A stretch of DNA of 64,000 nucleotides from positions 186,001 through 250,000 of the forward strand of contig NZ_JAMCOJ010000003.1 in assembly GCF_023476645.1 (NCBI RefSeq), in the 5' to 3' direction. The notes beneath the pieces are model-generated. The model worked only from the letters and a program-made list of their open reading frames with translations, searched no databases and was not told where the DNA came from. The position numbers were made by a program, and so were the translations under genes. Below are positions 8,946 to 17,699 of this stretch, piece after piece (within the stretch, counting starts at the first letter, position 1; each line of letters starts with the position of its first letter). The DNA is from Cellulophaga sp. 20_2_10. GTDB lineage: Bacteria > Bacteroidota > Bacteroidia > Flavobacteriales > Flavobacteriaceae.

Positions 8946-10285
8946 AGTTGTTTACCCATAATCTTATTATGTATGTGTACTGCACTACTGTCTGATAGAC
9001 TTGCAACATAACAGCACGTATTTAATAAAATAGAATACAAAGATCCATTTATTTTTTGATAACTTTCTGGTAGTGTTTGTAGTATTATTTTGTCGTAATT
9101 AGAGGCTGTACCGTCTGCTGTTTTTACTAATGCATTTGCGTAAACATCTAATATATCTGATATTATTTTGTAACCTGCTATTTCTTTTTCTATTACCTCT
9201 TGTGACTTATACACTTTAGATATGCTTAAAGAGATAATATCTTTTATCTGGGCAATGTAACTGCTTTTGTCTAATAATGAAACGCTAAAAGAACCGTCTA
9301 AAATAGCTTCTTCGTTTTCTAAGAAAATGGCAACAGCATCTGTTATTAATGTGTTTATAGCAAGAGCTCTTAAATAACTAAGACGATCTTGCATATAGAG
9401 CATTTCGTTGTATTTTTTAGTGTTAATTTTGTCTTTAACCAGTTTTATTAGATATTCTAAAGCGTAGTCTTCAGATATTAACCCAAGGTTAATGCCGTCT
9501 TCAAAATCTATTATTGTATAACAAATGTCATCTGCCGCTTCAACTAAATGAGTAAGTGGGTGTCTAGAGAATGAAATGTCTTTACCATCGCGAGTTTGCA
9601 AGAGGCCAAGTTCTTCTGCTACTTCTGCAAAGAATTCCTTTTCAGTCTGAAAAAAACCAAACTTTTTGTCTGCAATATGTTTTGTTGGCTTCTTTGGTAA
9701 TGACTCTTTTGGGTATTTCATAAACGTACCTAGTGTAGCGTAACTTAGACGTAAACCGCCTTCTGCGCCAACTCTAGACTCGGTTAAAAGCTTAAATCCG
9801 TTTGCATTACCTTCAAAATCTATAATATCTTGGTATTCTTTAGCAGAAAGTTGGTCCTTGTATTTTTGTCCGTTTCCTGTTTTAAAATATTCGCCTATCG
9901 CTTTTTCTCCACTATGCCCAAATGGTGGGTTACCAATATCATGCGCAAGAGATGCAACAGCTACAATAGCGCCAAAATCGTTGTAATGATATCCGTGAAC
10001 TTCTTTTAAGTGCGGATGTTTTTCTAGTATTTGTTTGCCAACAATACGACCTAAACTACGGCCAACAACAGAAACTTCTAAACTATGCGTAAGTCTGGTG
10101 TGTATAAAATCTGTTTTAGAAAGTGGTATAACTTGGGTTTTGTCTTGCAAACTTCTAAAAGAAGAAGAGAATATAACACGGTCATAATCAACTTCAAAGC
10201 CTAAACGAGTTTCGTCTTGCTCTTTGCGTAACCTTTTGTTGGTGTCTCCAAATCGTTTTAAAGATAATAATTGTTCCCAGTTCAT
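8942..10285 (-). CDS. dgt: Deoxyguanosinetriphosphate triphosphohydrolase
   Basis: An HD-superfamily metal enzyme that hydrolyses dGTP (or other dNTPs) to deoxynucleoside and triphosphate, controlling dNTP pools. The 447-residue protein shows the HD ligand set: H in IHTRLTHS (about 62-66) and the paired HD in LAHDIGNPPFGHSGEKAI (H115, D116). The length fits the Bacteroidota type. Family members differ in nucleotide preference, so the exact substrate is an inference. A candidate -7 box (TATCTTGC read on the minus strand, near 10300-10307) lies about 15-20 bp upstream. Confidence 0.92.
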   Translation of the reverse strand: MNWEQLLSLKRFGDTNKRLRKEQDETRLGFEVDYDRVIFSSSFRSLQDKTQVIPLSKTDFIHTRLTHSLEVSVVGRSLGRIVGKQILEKHPHLKEVHGYHYNDFGAIVAVASLAHDIGNPPFGHSGEKAIGEYFKTGNGQKYKDQLSAKEYQDIIDFEGNANGFKLLTESRVGAEGGLRLSYATLGTFMKYPKESLPKKPTKHIADKKFGFFQTEKEFFAEVAEELGLLQTRDGKDISFSRHPLTHLVEAADDICYTIIDFEDGINLGLISEDYALEYLIKLVKDKINTKKYNEMLYMQDRLSYLRALAINTLITDAVAIFLENEEAILDGSFSVSLLDKSSYIAQIKDIISLSISKVYKSQEVIEKEIAGYKIISDILDVYANALVKTADGTASNYDKIILQTLPESYQKINGSLYSILLNTCCYVASLSDSSAVHIHNKIMGKQL

Positions 10286-10463
10286 GCTGCGTAATTTAGA
10301 GTTGCAAGATACTTAAATAGCTTTTTAATAAAGTGTAGAGCATTAAAAAAAACAAACCAATTCTTAATGATTACTTAAAGATAAGGTTACAGTAGTTTTA
10401 AGTTTAAAGCTTTTATTTGTGTTTACTGGATTACATATCATTAGATATTGGTTTTTGTCGACT

Positions 10464-10516
10464 TATCTTCAAAATTATGTTTCCAATGGCTGCCTCTACT
10501 AAGGGGCAGCTTTTTA
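10464..10516 (+). ncRNA. Possible short RNA ending in an orphan terminator
   Basis: Stem GCTGCC (10489-10494) pairs with GGCAGC (10505-10510), 10-nt loop, followed by T5. No plus-strand gene precedes it, because dgt is read the other way. TATCTTCA at 10464-10471 resembles a -7 box and has TTG at 10447-10449 upstream. A transcript of about 45 nt is conceivable. The hairpin is seen; transcription is inferred. Confidence 0.3.
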
Positions 10517-10550
10517 GTATAGTTATTTCAAAGATAATATTATAGAAACA

Positions 10551-10567
10551 TTAACTTAACATTAAGA
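10551..10567 (+). promoter_or_regulatory. Pho-box-like direct repeats before the porin
   Basis: TTAACT (10551) and TTAAGA (10562) are 11 bp apart, with an extra TTAACA at 10556. The -7 box TATTTGC follows exactly 11 bp later at 10573. The same 11-bp phasing recurs before the phosphate transporter (11821, 11832). PhoB/PhoP-type regulators bind TTAACA-like repeats of 11-bp period, so phosphate-starvation control is likely but not proven. Confidence 0.45.
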
Positions 10568-10599
10568 TTGGTTATTTGCAATGACAAAAATCAATACTT

Positions 10600-11805
10600 A
10601 TGAAAGTTAAGTTTATAATCCTTGGGTTATTCTTATGCGTTTCTGCGTCTTCGTTGGCACAAGAAACAAATGCGCCTAAATTTGGGAAAGGTATATTAAA
10701 CCTTGTAGGGCAAGATAGTACTTGGACTATGAAGGTGGCTGCGCGTATGCAATTTTTAGGAATAGGGCAGTGGGGAGAAAACGAACAAGGAAATTTAGCT
10801 TCTGTTGGTTCTAATTTTTTAGTAAGAAGAGCAAGGTTAAAATTTAATGGATTTGCCTATTCTCCTAAATTTAAATATAAGATAGAGTTAGGACTATCTA
10901 ACCGAGATATTTCTGGGGCATCTGAGTTTACACACGATGCGCCGCGTTATATTTTAGATGCTTTTGTAATGTGGAATTTTCATAAAAATTTTGAATTATG
11001 GATTGGGCAAACTAAACTTCCTGGTAATATAGAGCGCGTTGTATCTTCAGCTAATCTTCAGATGGTAGATAGATCTTTATTAAATAATAGATTTACAATA
11101 GATAGAGATATGGGTGTGCAACTACGACATAAGTTCAATATTTCAGAAAAATTTATAGTAAAAGAAGTTTTGGCGATATCGCAAGGGGAAGGACGTAATG
11201 TCACTAAGGGTAATTTAGGTGGATACCAATATACTGCTCGAATAGATTTTTTGCCTTTTGGAAGCTTTACGGGTAATACGGAGTTTGTTGGAAGCGATTT
11301 AAAAAGAGAAGTAAAACCAAAATTAATGATTGGTGCTGCTTATGATTTTAATAATAATGCGGTTAAAACAAGAAGTAATCAAGGAAGTTATATGTTTACG
11401 GATACGGGTTTTTATGAGACAGATGTAAAAACGTTATATATAAACTCTATTTTTAAGTATAATGGATTCTCTTTTATGGGCGAATTTGCAGATCGAAATG
11501 CAGGTAATGCTGTAGCAAGGAATGAAGATGGTACAGCTACAGGGGATATTGTGCAAGTTGGATATGGTTTAAACGTAATGTCTGGCTACTTATTTAAAAA
11601 CAATTGGGAAGTGTCTGGTAGATACACGTCAGTTGAGCTAGATAAAAGTATTACAAATAAAAATAAAGAAACTCAATATACATTGGGAGTATCTAAGTAT
11701 ATTGTGGGGCATAAGCTAAAGGTGCAAACAGATGCTACTTATTTAAATGAAATTAATGGTCCAGAAGGACTTATATATAGACTACAATTAGAGGTTCATT
11801 TTTAA
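10600..11805 (+). CDS. Phosphate-selective porin OprP/OprO-like
   Basis: A 401-residue outer-membrane beta-barrel that would let phosphate or polyphosphate cross the outer membrane. The signal peptide (about 20 residues, ending ASSLAQ) precedes the mature protein. Typical features are the FLVRRARLKFNG segment near residue 73, many amphipathic strands and a terminal phenylalanine (RLQLEVHF). This matches the phosphate-selective porin O and P family. Anion selectivity is taken from the family, and some Bacteroidota members may be general porins. The phosphate context is strengthened by the PiT transporter 75 bp downstream and by matching regulatory repeats in front of both genes. Confidence 0.85.
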   Translation: MKVKFIILGLFLCVSASSLAQETNAPKFGKGILNLVGQDSTWTMKVAARMQFLGIGQWGENEQGNLASVGSNFLVRRARLKFNGFAYSPKFKYKIELGLSNRDISGASEFTHDAPRYILDAFVMWNFHKNFELWIGQTKLPGNIERVVSSANLQMVDRSLLNNRFTIDRDMGVQLRHKFNISEKFIVKEVLAISQGEGRNVTKGNLGGYQYTARIDFLPFGSFTGNTEFVGSDLKREVKPKLMIGAAYDFNNNAVKTRSNQGSYMFTDTGFYETDVKTLYINSIFKYNGFSFMGEFADRNAGNAVARNEDGTATGDIVQVGYGLNVMSGYLFKNNWEVSGRYTSVELDKSITNKNKETQYTLGVSKYIVGHKLKVQTDATYLNEINGPEGLIYRLQLEVHF

Positions 11806-11820
11806 TCAAAAAAAATAACC

Positions 11821-11860
11821 TTAACATAACGTTAGACAGTTTAAAACAAAGCATATTTGC
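11821..11860 (+). promoter_or_regulatory. Pho-box-like repeats and -7 box before the PiT gene
   Basis: TTAACA (11821) and TTAGAC (11832) are 11 bp apart. A weaker TTAAAA-like unit lies near 11841-11843, and the -7 box TATTTGC is at 11854-11860, again in 11-bp phase. The arrangement mirrors the porin promoter, suggesting a shared regulator of the two genes. Confidence 0.45.
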
Positions 11861-11880
11861 AAATTGAATTTTTATAAATT

Positions 11881-14172
11881 ATGGAGAGTAATATTTATTT
11901 AATAATGATCATAGCTTTAGCTGTTTTGGCTATTGCAGATCTTGTGGTTGGTGTTAGTAATGACGCAGTCAACTTTTTAAATTCAGCTATAGGATCTAAA
12001 GCTATTTCTTTTAAGACTATAATGATTGTTGCCAGTGTAGGTATTGCCTGTGGAGCTATATTTTCTAGTGGAATGATGGAGGTTGCTAGAAAAGGTATTT
12101 TTAATCCAAGTGAGTTTTACTTTAATGAAATTATGTTCATTTTTATGGCCGTAATGATTACTGATATACTGCTGTTAGACTTTTTTAATACCTTGGGTAT
12201 GCCTACGTCTACAACGGTTTCTATTGTTTTTGAGTTGTTAGGAGCTGCTGTTGCAATGGCATTAATTAAAATATTACAAGCAGGAGGTAGTGTATCAGAC
12301 GTAGTAAATTATATTAATACTTCTAAAGCTACAGAAATTATAGTAGGTATTCTCCTCTCTGTCGTCATTGCCTTTTCAGTAGGTGCAATGGTGCAATGGT
12401 TTTCTCGTTTGCTTCTGTCTTATGATTTTCAAAGAAAAGCAAAATGGGTAGGTGCAGTTTTTGGTGGTATTGGGTTATCTGCTATTACGTACTTTATTTT
12501 TATGAAAGGAATTAAAGGGACTGCTTTTGCGGGTGAGAGTATAGACTTTATTGGTGATATGACTATTAAGCACTTTTTGGAGGTTAAATGGTTTCCTATA
12601 GTGCTTGTAAATTTTGTTATCTGGTTTGTGGTATCCTATATATTAACTGTTTTTGCTAAGCTTAATATTTACAAAATAATTATAGGAGTTGGTACTTTTG
12701 CACTGGCATTAGCTTTTGCAGGGAACGACTTAGTAAACTTTATAGGTGTGCCAATTGCTGCATACCAATCTTACACAGAGTGGTCTGCTTCAGGTGTTGA
12801 AGCCTCGGCATTTAGTATGTCTATATTGACAGAAAAAGTGCCTACACCAACCTTGTTATTATTTATTTCAGGGATGATTATGGTAGCAACATTGTGGTTT
12901 TCTAAAAAAGCACGCTACGTTGCGGAAACTGAAATTAATTTATCTAGGGAAGGTGAAGGTAAAGAACGTTTTGAGCCAAACTTTTTATCTAGAGGAATTG
13001 TTAGAATAGGAATGGCTATTTCTGCATACACATCATCTGTAGTACCTAAATCTATTTCAGTTAAGGTAGAAGAGAGGTTTCAAAAGCCACAAATAGCGCT
13101 TGCTAAAGACAAGACATATGATATGCCTGCTTTTGATATGGTAAGAGCCGCTGTTAACTTAGTCGTTGCTGGTATATTAATATCTGTGGCAACATCATTT
13201 AAATTGCCACTATCTACTACATACGTAACTTTTATGGTTGCTATGGGTACTTCATTAGCGGATAGAGCTTGGGGTGCAGAAAGTGCTGTATATAGAGTGG
13301 CTGGTGTTTTAAATGTTATTGGCGGATGGTTTGGTACTGCAATTATTGCATTTACGGCTTCTGGTATAATATTAACCTTGATTAACTTTGGAACAGGTGC
13401 AGCAATTGCAATACTATTGTTTGTAGCAATATTGTTATTGGCAAGAAACTATATCTCTTACAATAAAAAGTCTAAAGAAATTAAGGCGGAAGATAGTTTA
13501 AGAAGAGCAGAAAGTAGTTCTATACAAGGAGTTATAGTTGAAAGTGCTAAGAATACAGCGAATGTTGTTAAAAGAACAAATAAAATATATACTAACGCCA
13601 TAGATGGTTTGGCTAAACAAAATCTAGATATTCTTAAAAAGAATAAAAAGGGTGTTGTAAAGTTAACAGATGAGGTAGACGATTTAAGAGATCATATTTT
13701 TTACTTTATTAAAAATCTAGATGATGCAAGTGTAGGTGCTAGTAATTTTTATATTAATATTTTAGGCTCGTTACAAGATATGACTCAGTCATTAGAATAT
13801 ATTACTAAGATATCATACAAGCACATTAACAATAATCATAAGAAATTAAAATACAATCAAATTAAAGAATTAAAAGAAATAGATTACAAGCTAGAGCATA
13901 TTTTTAATGAAACTCAGACTGCTTTTGAAAATCATTCTTTTGATAAAATTGGAGCTATTTTAAGTGAGAAAGATGAGTTGTTTGCATTATTATCACAAAA
14001 AATACAAAAGCAAGTAGAGCGTACTAGAACAGAAGAATCTAGTCCAAAGAATACTACGCTTTATTTCTCTCTACTGCTAGAGACAAAAGATTTAATGACG
14101 GCTACAATGACCATGTTAGAGTTGTATTACAATGAGCACGACAGTAGTGTGCCACCAGCAACAATATCATAA
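11881..14172 (+). CDS. PiT-family inorganic phosphate transporter with C-terminal PhoU-like domain
   Basis: A 763-residue inner-membrane symporter for inorganic phosphate (or metal phosphate). The two PHO4 repeats carry the signature segments GVSNDAVNFLNSAIGSKA (near residue 24) and AFAGNDLVNFIGVP (near 280), followed by a long second membrane part with LPLSTTYVTFMVAMG (near 442). After about residue 530 the protein becomes soluble, charged and helical (LRDHIFYFIKNLDDASVGAS), resembling PhoU/DUF47 proteins that in other bacteria are separate Pit accessory proteins. This is a natural fusion common to longer Bacteroidota PiT proteins. It is probably induced together with the upstream porin, and a strong terminator follows. 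Confidence 0.9.
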   Translation: MESNIYLIMIIALAVLAIADLVVGVSNDAVNFLNSAIGSKAISFKTIMIVASVGIACGAIFSSGMMEVARKGIFNPSEFYFNEIMFIFMAVMITDILLLDFFNTLGMPTSTTVSIVFELLGAAVAMALIKILQAGGSVSDVVNYINTSKATEIIVGILLSVVIAFSVGAMVQWFSRLLLSYDFQRKAKWVGAVFGGIGLSAITYFIFMKGIKGTAFAGESIDFIGDMTIKHFLEVKWFPIVLVNFVIWFVVSYILTVFAKLNIYKIIIGVGTFALALAFAGNDLVNFIGVPIAAYQSYTEWSASGVEASAFSMSILTEKVPTPTLLLFISGMIMVATLWFSKKARYVAETEINLSREGEGKERFEPNFLSRGIVRIGMAISAYTSSVVPKSISVKVEERFQKPQIALAKDKTYDMPAFDMVRAAVNLVVAGILISVATSFKLPLSTTYVTFMVAMGTSLADRAWGAESAVYRVAGVLNVIGGWFGTAIIAFTASGIILTLINFGTGAAIAILLFVAILLLARNYISYNKKSKEIKAEDSLRRAESSSIQGVIVESAKNTANVVKRTNKIYTNAIDGLAKQNLDILKKNKKGVVKLTDEVDDLRDHIFYFIKNLDDASVGASNFYINILGSLQDMTQSLEYITKISYKHINNNHKKLKYNQIKELKEIDYKLEHIFNETQTAFENHSFDKIGAILSEKDELFALLSQKIQKQVERTRTEESSPKNTTLYFSLLLETKDLMTATMTMLELYYNEHDSSVPPATIS

Positions 14173-14190
14173 GTAGTTAAAGGATAAATA

Positions 14191-14222
14191 AAAAGCCCAG
14201 CACTAAGTGCTGGGCTTTTTTG
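14191..14222 (+). terminator. Terminator of the PiT gene
   Basis: GCCCAGCAC (14195-14203) pairs with GTGCTGGGC (14207-14215) across a 3-nt loop, flanked by A4 and T6. It is a strong intrinsic terminator and could also work on the minus strand. Confidence 0.9.
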
Positions 14223-14291
14223 TTAAAGGCAGTAAAAAATACTTTTTTATACATAAAGCTTTTATTGTAAATTGAAGAAAAATATAATTAA

Positions 14292-15011
14292 ATGATAAAT
14301 AGATTTTTACTGTTGTTTTTATGCCTTTTTACCTTTGTAGGTGTGTCGGCGCAAGATATTAGCGCTTCAGAATTTTTAAATACGGTAATTGCGCGTCATG
14401 ATCCAGGTAATAATTGGGAATCTTTTAAAGGAGATTTAGTGGTTACTATGAGTACGCCAAATAAAGAAGATCGCGTTACAGATCTGCATATAGACTTGCC
14501 AGCAAGCACCTTTGTTTTGTCTAATGTTGTAAAGGGAAAGAAACACACAACGAAGGTTGTTAAGGATAGTGTTAGCTTTTTTGTTTACGATAAAGAGATT
14601 AAGGATAAGGAAGAGCAAAAAACGCTCAAGTTTAACAAAGAACGTGCGCTCTTTATGAGAAACTATTATACATATTTGTATGGTTTGCCAATGAAATTAA
14701 AGGATAACGGTACCATTATAGATCCAAAAGTAGTATCTAGAAAATTTAAAGGAAAAGGTACATGGTATAATGTTATAAAGGTCACGTACAATAAGGAAGT
14801 AGGCAAAGACACTTGGTACTTTTATTTTAATCCAAAATCATTAGATATGGAAATCTATCAGTTTTTTCATGATGAGTCTAAAAACGATGGTGAATACATT
14901 ATGCTGTCTAATACAGAAATTATAAATGGCGTAAGAATGCCTGCAATTAGAGCTTGGTATACCAATAAGGAAGATAAACTTTTAGGTACAGATGTTTTAA
15001 CTGCTAAATAA
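14292..15011 (+). CDS. Secreted LolA-like protein (DUF6503-type)
   Basis: A 239-residue protein with a clear signal peptide (about 20 residues, ending GVSAQ). The mature part alternates beta-strands with a central WYNVIKVTYNKEVGKDTWYFYFNP segment (discontinuous motif WYNVIKVTY...DTWYFYF). It resembles the LolA/LolB lipoprotein-carrier fold and the DUF6503 family of Flavobacteria. It probably acts in the periplasm or cell envelope. A direct role in lipoprotein sorting is not shown, as real LolA genes usually lie next to ftsK. It is monocistronic, between two terminators. Confidence 0.65.
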   Translation: MINRFLLLFLCLFTFVGVSAQDISASEFLNTVIARHDPGNNWESFKGDLVVTMSTPNKEDRVTDLHIDLPASTFVLSNVVKGKKHTTKVVKDSVSFFVYDKEIKDKEEQKTLKFNKERALFMRNYYTYLYGLPMKLKDNGTIIDPKVVSRKFKGKGTWYNVIKVTYNKEVGKDTWYFYFNPKSLDMEIYQFFHDESKNDGEYIMLSNTEIINGVRMPAIRAWYTNKEDKLLGTDVLTAK

Positions 15012-15025
15012 AAAAGAAGGGTAAT

Positions 15026-15065
15026 AAAAAAGCACAATCTTTGGTAAGATTGCGCTTTTTTTTGT
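15026..15065. terminator. Bidirectional terminator between the LolA-like gene and the protease gene
   Basis: AGCACAATCTT pairs with AAGATTGCGCT (one A-C mismatch) around a TGGT loop, flanked by A5 and T8. It lies between convergent genes. Confidence 0.85.
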
Positions 15066-15078
15066 TTTGTAATGACTC

Positions 15079-17535
15079 TTATTTAGGGTCTAATGCTTGC
15101 TCTATTTTTGCAATTGCATCTTCATAATGGTAACGAGTTATTGTGTTCACGTTTCCATTTTTAGCAAGTTTTAATTTAGAACGTAATGTTTTTAATTCAC
15201 CACGAACCAAAGCGCTAACATCAGATGTTGAGACATCAAAACTAGATCTTCTGTCATTTTCAGCAGTTAATAAAGCTTCCATACGTTCTATGTATGTGCG
15301 TTGTATGTTTCTGCGGTAAATATCCGCACTTTTACCTGTGTATGCTTCTTTCCAGATACCTTTGCGTAAATCTGAAAGCATTTCTAATGCGCTATAGTAC
15401 GTTTTGCTCGTAGTTTCTGCATCTAATAAACGTCCAATGCGGTCTGCATTTAAAAGGCTTCCTAAGTGTCTAGCTTGCACTTTGCGTAGGTTTTCTGGAT
15501 AACCAGCATAATCTATGTTTTGTAAAATACTATTATCTACTAACCAAGACTGAGTGCTAAACACATTGTCTTGTAGCCATTGCATAGATTTTTTTTGTTT
15601 TGCTTTGCTTAAAGGTGTGTAAATAGATCCTTCTTGTTCTGGTGTTTTTAAGTTTTCAAAAACGCCGCCAATATTAGTTACTACGTGTCCAGTATATCTG
15701 CTATATACGCTTAATAATTCGCCGTATAATTCCTCTAGGTCATCATAATTATTTGTTTGGTCAGATGTCCAACTACTAAGATTATTTGCCACATACTTTA
15801 AGTTTTTAACTCCGTAAGTACTCGCTTTTACGGGGTCGTCTCCTAAACCTTCGGTTTGCGACTGAGGATCAAAACTACTAGACTGCTTTCCAAATTTATA
15901 AATAGGATCATTTGCTTTTTCTAAAACCCATTTGTTTAGTGTTGCAACTTCTGCTTCTGCAGAGTTAGCTGCTAAATAACGGTAACCCCAGTTGGTTACG
16001 TAATGGTCGTATGGTCCCATTTGTCTAATAAAACGAATTCCTTTGTCTCCTGGTTGTGCTATGTAATTGTAACGAGCATAATCCATAATACTAGCAGCAA
16101 TACCATTTTTTTGTGTAAACTCTCCGTTTCGTAAAGAATCTACAGGGTATGCGTAACTAGCAGCCATATTGTGAGGAAAACCCAATGCGTGTCCTACTTC
16201 ATGGGCAATTACCATTCGCATCATATCTCCTATTTCTTTTGGCGCTGTTTTAAGAGTTCTAGCACTTGGGTTAGCAGCTCCAGTTTCTAGTAGGTATCTG
16301 TTTCTATAGCTACGCAAGTGGTTGTGGTACCAAATAATATCACTTTCTATAATTTCTCCACTTCTAGGGTCAGACACACTTGGTCCTACAGCATTTCTTG
16401 TTGTGCTGGCTACATAGCGTATCATAGAATATCTAATGTCTTCTGGGCTAAATTCAGGATCTTCTTCTGGAGTAGGAGCATCGCGAGCAATAATTGCGTT
16501 TTTAAAACCTGCAGTTTCAAAAGGTTTTTGCCAATCTTCTATACCTTGCTTAATATATTCTTTTAAGTTTTCAGGAGTACCTGGATCTAAATAGTAAACT
16601 ATAGGTTTAACAGGTTCTACTAATTCTCCTCTTGCGTATGCAGCAGGGTCCTTAGGTTCTAATCTCCAACGGCGTATATATGTTTTTTCATCTGCCTTTA
16701 ATTCATCGCTACCAAAATCAAACTGACTAACAGTAAAGAATCCAACTCTAGGATCAAAAATACGTGGTTGCATTGGTTGTTCTGGTAATAAAATCATAGA
16801 CTGGTTCATCTGCAAGCTAATAGATTCTGTAGACCTTAAAGTAGACGGTTCAGATGCAGAATAGGTAAAATCTTGTTTTACTTCTATGTTTTCAGGAAAA
16901 CTCCTAACGCTGTTTATAAAACTACGTTGCGGGTCTAACCTTTTTACTTTGTATGTTTTTCTTAGTCTACTAGATAATCCGCTTATTGCAGGTACATCTG
17001 TACTAAATAAGGTAGTTACATCGATAACAACGCTAGTAGAATCTGTACTAAAAGCTTCAATATCAAAAGCAAATAAAGTAGGTTCGTAATTGTTAACACG
17101 TACAGATGCGCTAATAGCTTTGGTGCTGTCTGCAATGTTGTTGTACGATTTTACTTTTAATAATATCTTGTCTTGAAAACGTACCCAATGTACCATTTGT
17201 TCATTGGTCTTAGAGCCGGCATTCATATAACCGCCGCCTAAACCAGTTGGTATTTGCGAAATTCTGGTAACCCAAAGCATATCTTTTTCTAGCCTGTTAA
17301 AAGGAATTTCGTAAAAGTATTTTTTAGCGACCTTATGTACTTTAAAAAGTCCTTCATCTGTAACAGCATCTTTGGTTACTACGTCACTATAGTTTTTAAT
17401 GTCTCCTTTTTTGGTTTTCTTAGCAGGAGCTACTTGTTCTGTTTTGCCTTTTTTAGATTTTTTCCTTTTTTGGGCAGAAATGCTTTGAGCAGACAAGAAG
17501 GTGACTGCTAAGCTAAATAAAAGTATTTTTTTCAT
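15079..17535 (-). CDS. Secreted zinc-dependent metalloprotease (DUF5117/DUF5118/DUF4953 type)
   Basis: An 818-residue exported protein with a signal peptide (about 21 residues, ending AQSISAQ) and a Lys-rich stretch directly after it. The extended zinc motif HEVGHALGFPH (about residues 444-454) matches the HExxHxxGxxH of metzincin proteases. The N-terminal half contains the segments usually annotated DUF5118 and DUF5117 (for example QIPTGLGGGYMNAG near 92), and the catalytic half carries DUF4953 features such as ASIMDYARYNY, a plausible Met-turn region. Substrates are unknown; these proteins are common in Bacteroidota envelopes. I see no type IX secretion C-terminal domain, so it probably stays in the periplasm or outer membrane. 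Confidence 0.88.
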   Translation of the reverse strand: MKKILLFSLAVTFLSAQSISAQKRKKSKKGKTEQVAPAKKTKKGDIKNYSDVVTKDAVTDEGLFKVHKVAKKYFYEIPFNRLEKDMLWVTRISQIPTGLGGGYMNAGSKTNEQMVHWVRFQDKILLKVKSYNNIADSTKAISASVRVNNYEPTLFAFDIEAFSTDSTSVVIDVTTLFSTDVPAISGLSSRLRKTYKVKRLDPQRSFINSVRSFPENIEVKQDFTYSASEPSTLRSTESISLQMNQSMILLPEQPMQPRIFDPRVGFFTVSQFDFGSDELKADEKTYIRRWRLEPKDPAAYARGELVEPVKPIVYYLDPGTPENLKEYIKQGIEDWQKPFETAGFKNAIIARDAPTPEEDPEFSPEDIRYSMIRYVASTTRNAVGPSVSDPRSGEIIESDIIWYHNHLRSYRNRYLLETGAANPSARTLKTAPKEIGDMMRMVIAHEVGHALGFPHNMAASYAYPVDSLRNGEFTQKNGIAASIMDYARYNYIAQPGDKGIRFIRQMGPYDHYVTNWGYRYLAANSAEAEVATLNKWVLEKANDPIYKFGKQSSSFDPQSQTEGLGDDPVKASTYGVKNLKYVANNLSSWTSDQTNNYDDLEELYGELLSVYSRYTGHVVTNIGGVFENLKTPEQEGSIYTPLSKAKQKKSMQWLQDNVFSTQSWLVDNSILQNIDYAGYPENLRKVQARHLGSLLNADRIGRLLDAETTSKTYYSALEMLSDLRKGIWKEAYTGKSADIYRRNIQRTYIERMEALLTAENDRRSSFDVSTSDVSALVRGELKTLRSKLKLAKNGNVNTITRYHYEDAIAKIEQALDPK

Positions 17536-17631
17536 TAGTGGTTTGTTAGCTTCACAAGATAATAAATGTATAATGGGGAATTTGTTAGTGAAAAGTTAAT
17601 AAATAGCAGAATTGTTTATAATAACCTAAAT

Positions 17632-17651
17632 TATCACGGTAAGTCGTGATA
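17632..17651. promoter_or_regulatory. Operator-like palindrome before the 17700 lipoprotein gene
   Basis: TATCACG (17632-17638) and CGTGATA (17645-17651) are perfect inverted repeats with a 6-bp spacer. The site lies 20 bp before the -7 box at 17672, where a -33 element should be, so a bound protein would affect this promoter. No candidate regulator is adjacent. Confidence 0.4.
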
Positions 17652-17671
17652 GTTAACGCAATAACTTTGTT

Positions 17672-17679
17672 TATTTTTG
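17672..17679 (+). promoter_or_regulatory. -7 box of the 17700 lipoprotein gene
   Basis: TATTTTTG matches TAnnTTTG, 20 bp before the ATG at 17700. The -33 position is occupied by the palindrome at 17632-17651. Confidence 0.55.
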
Positions 17680-17699
17680 CACGACACTAAAAAAAAAAT

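Larger units (their letters stand above)
10286..10599. other. 314-bp divergent intergenic region: orphan hairpin and porin promoter
   Basis: Lies between divergent dgt and the porin. It contains the dgt promoter near 10300, a plus-strand terminator-like hairpin at 10489-10515 with no upstream plus-strand gene, Pho-box-like repeats at 10551-10567 and the porin -7 box at 10573-10579. I see no protein-coding ORF in it. Confidence 0.6.
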
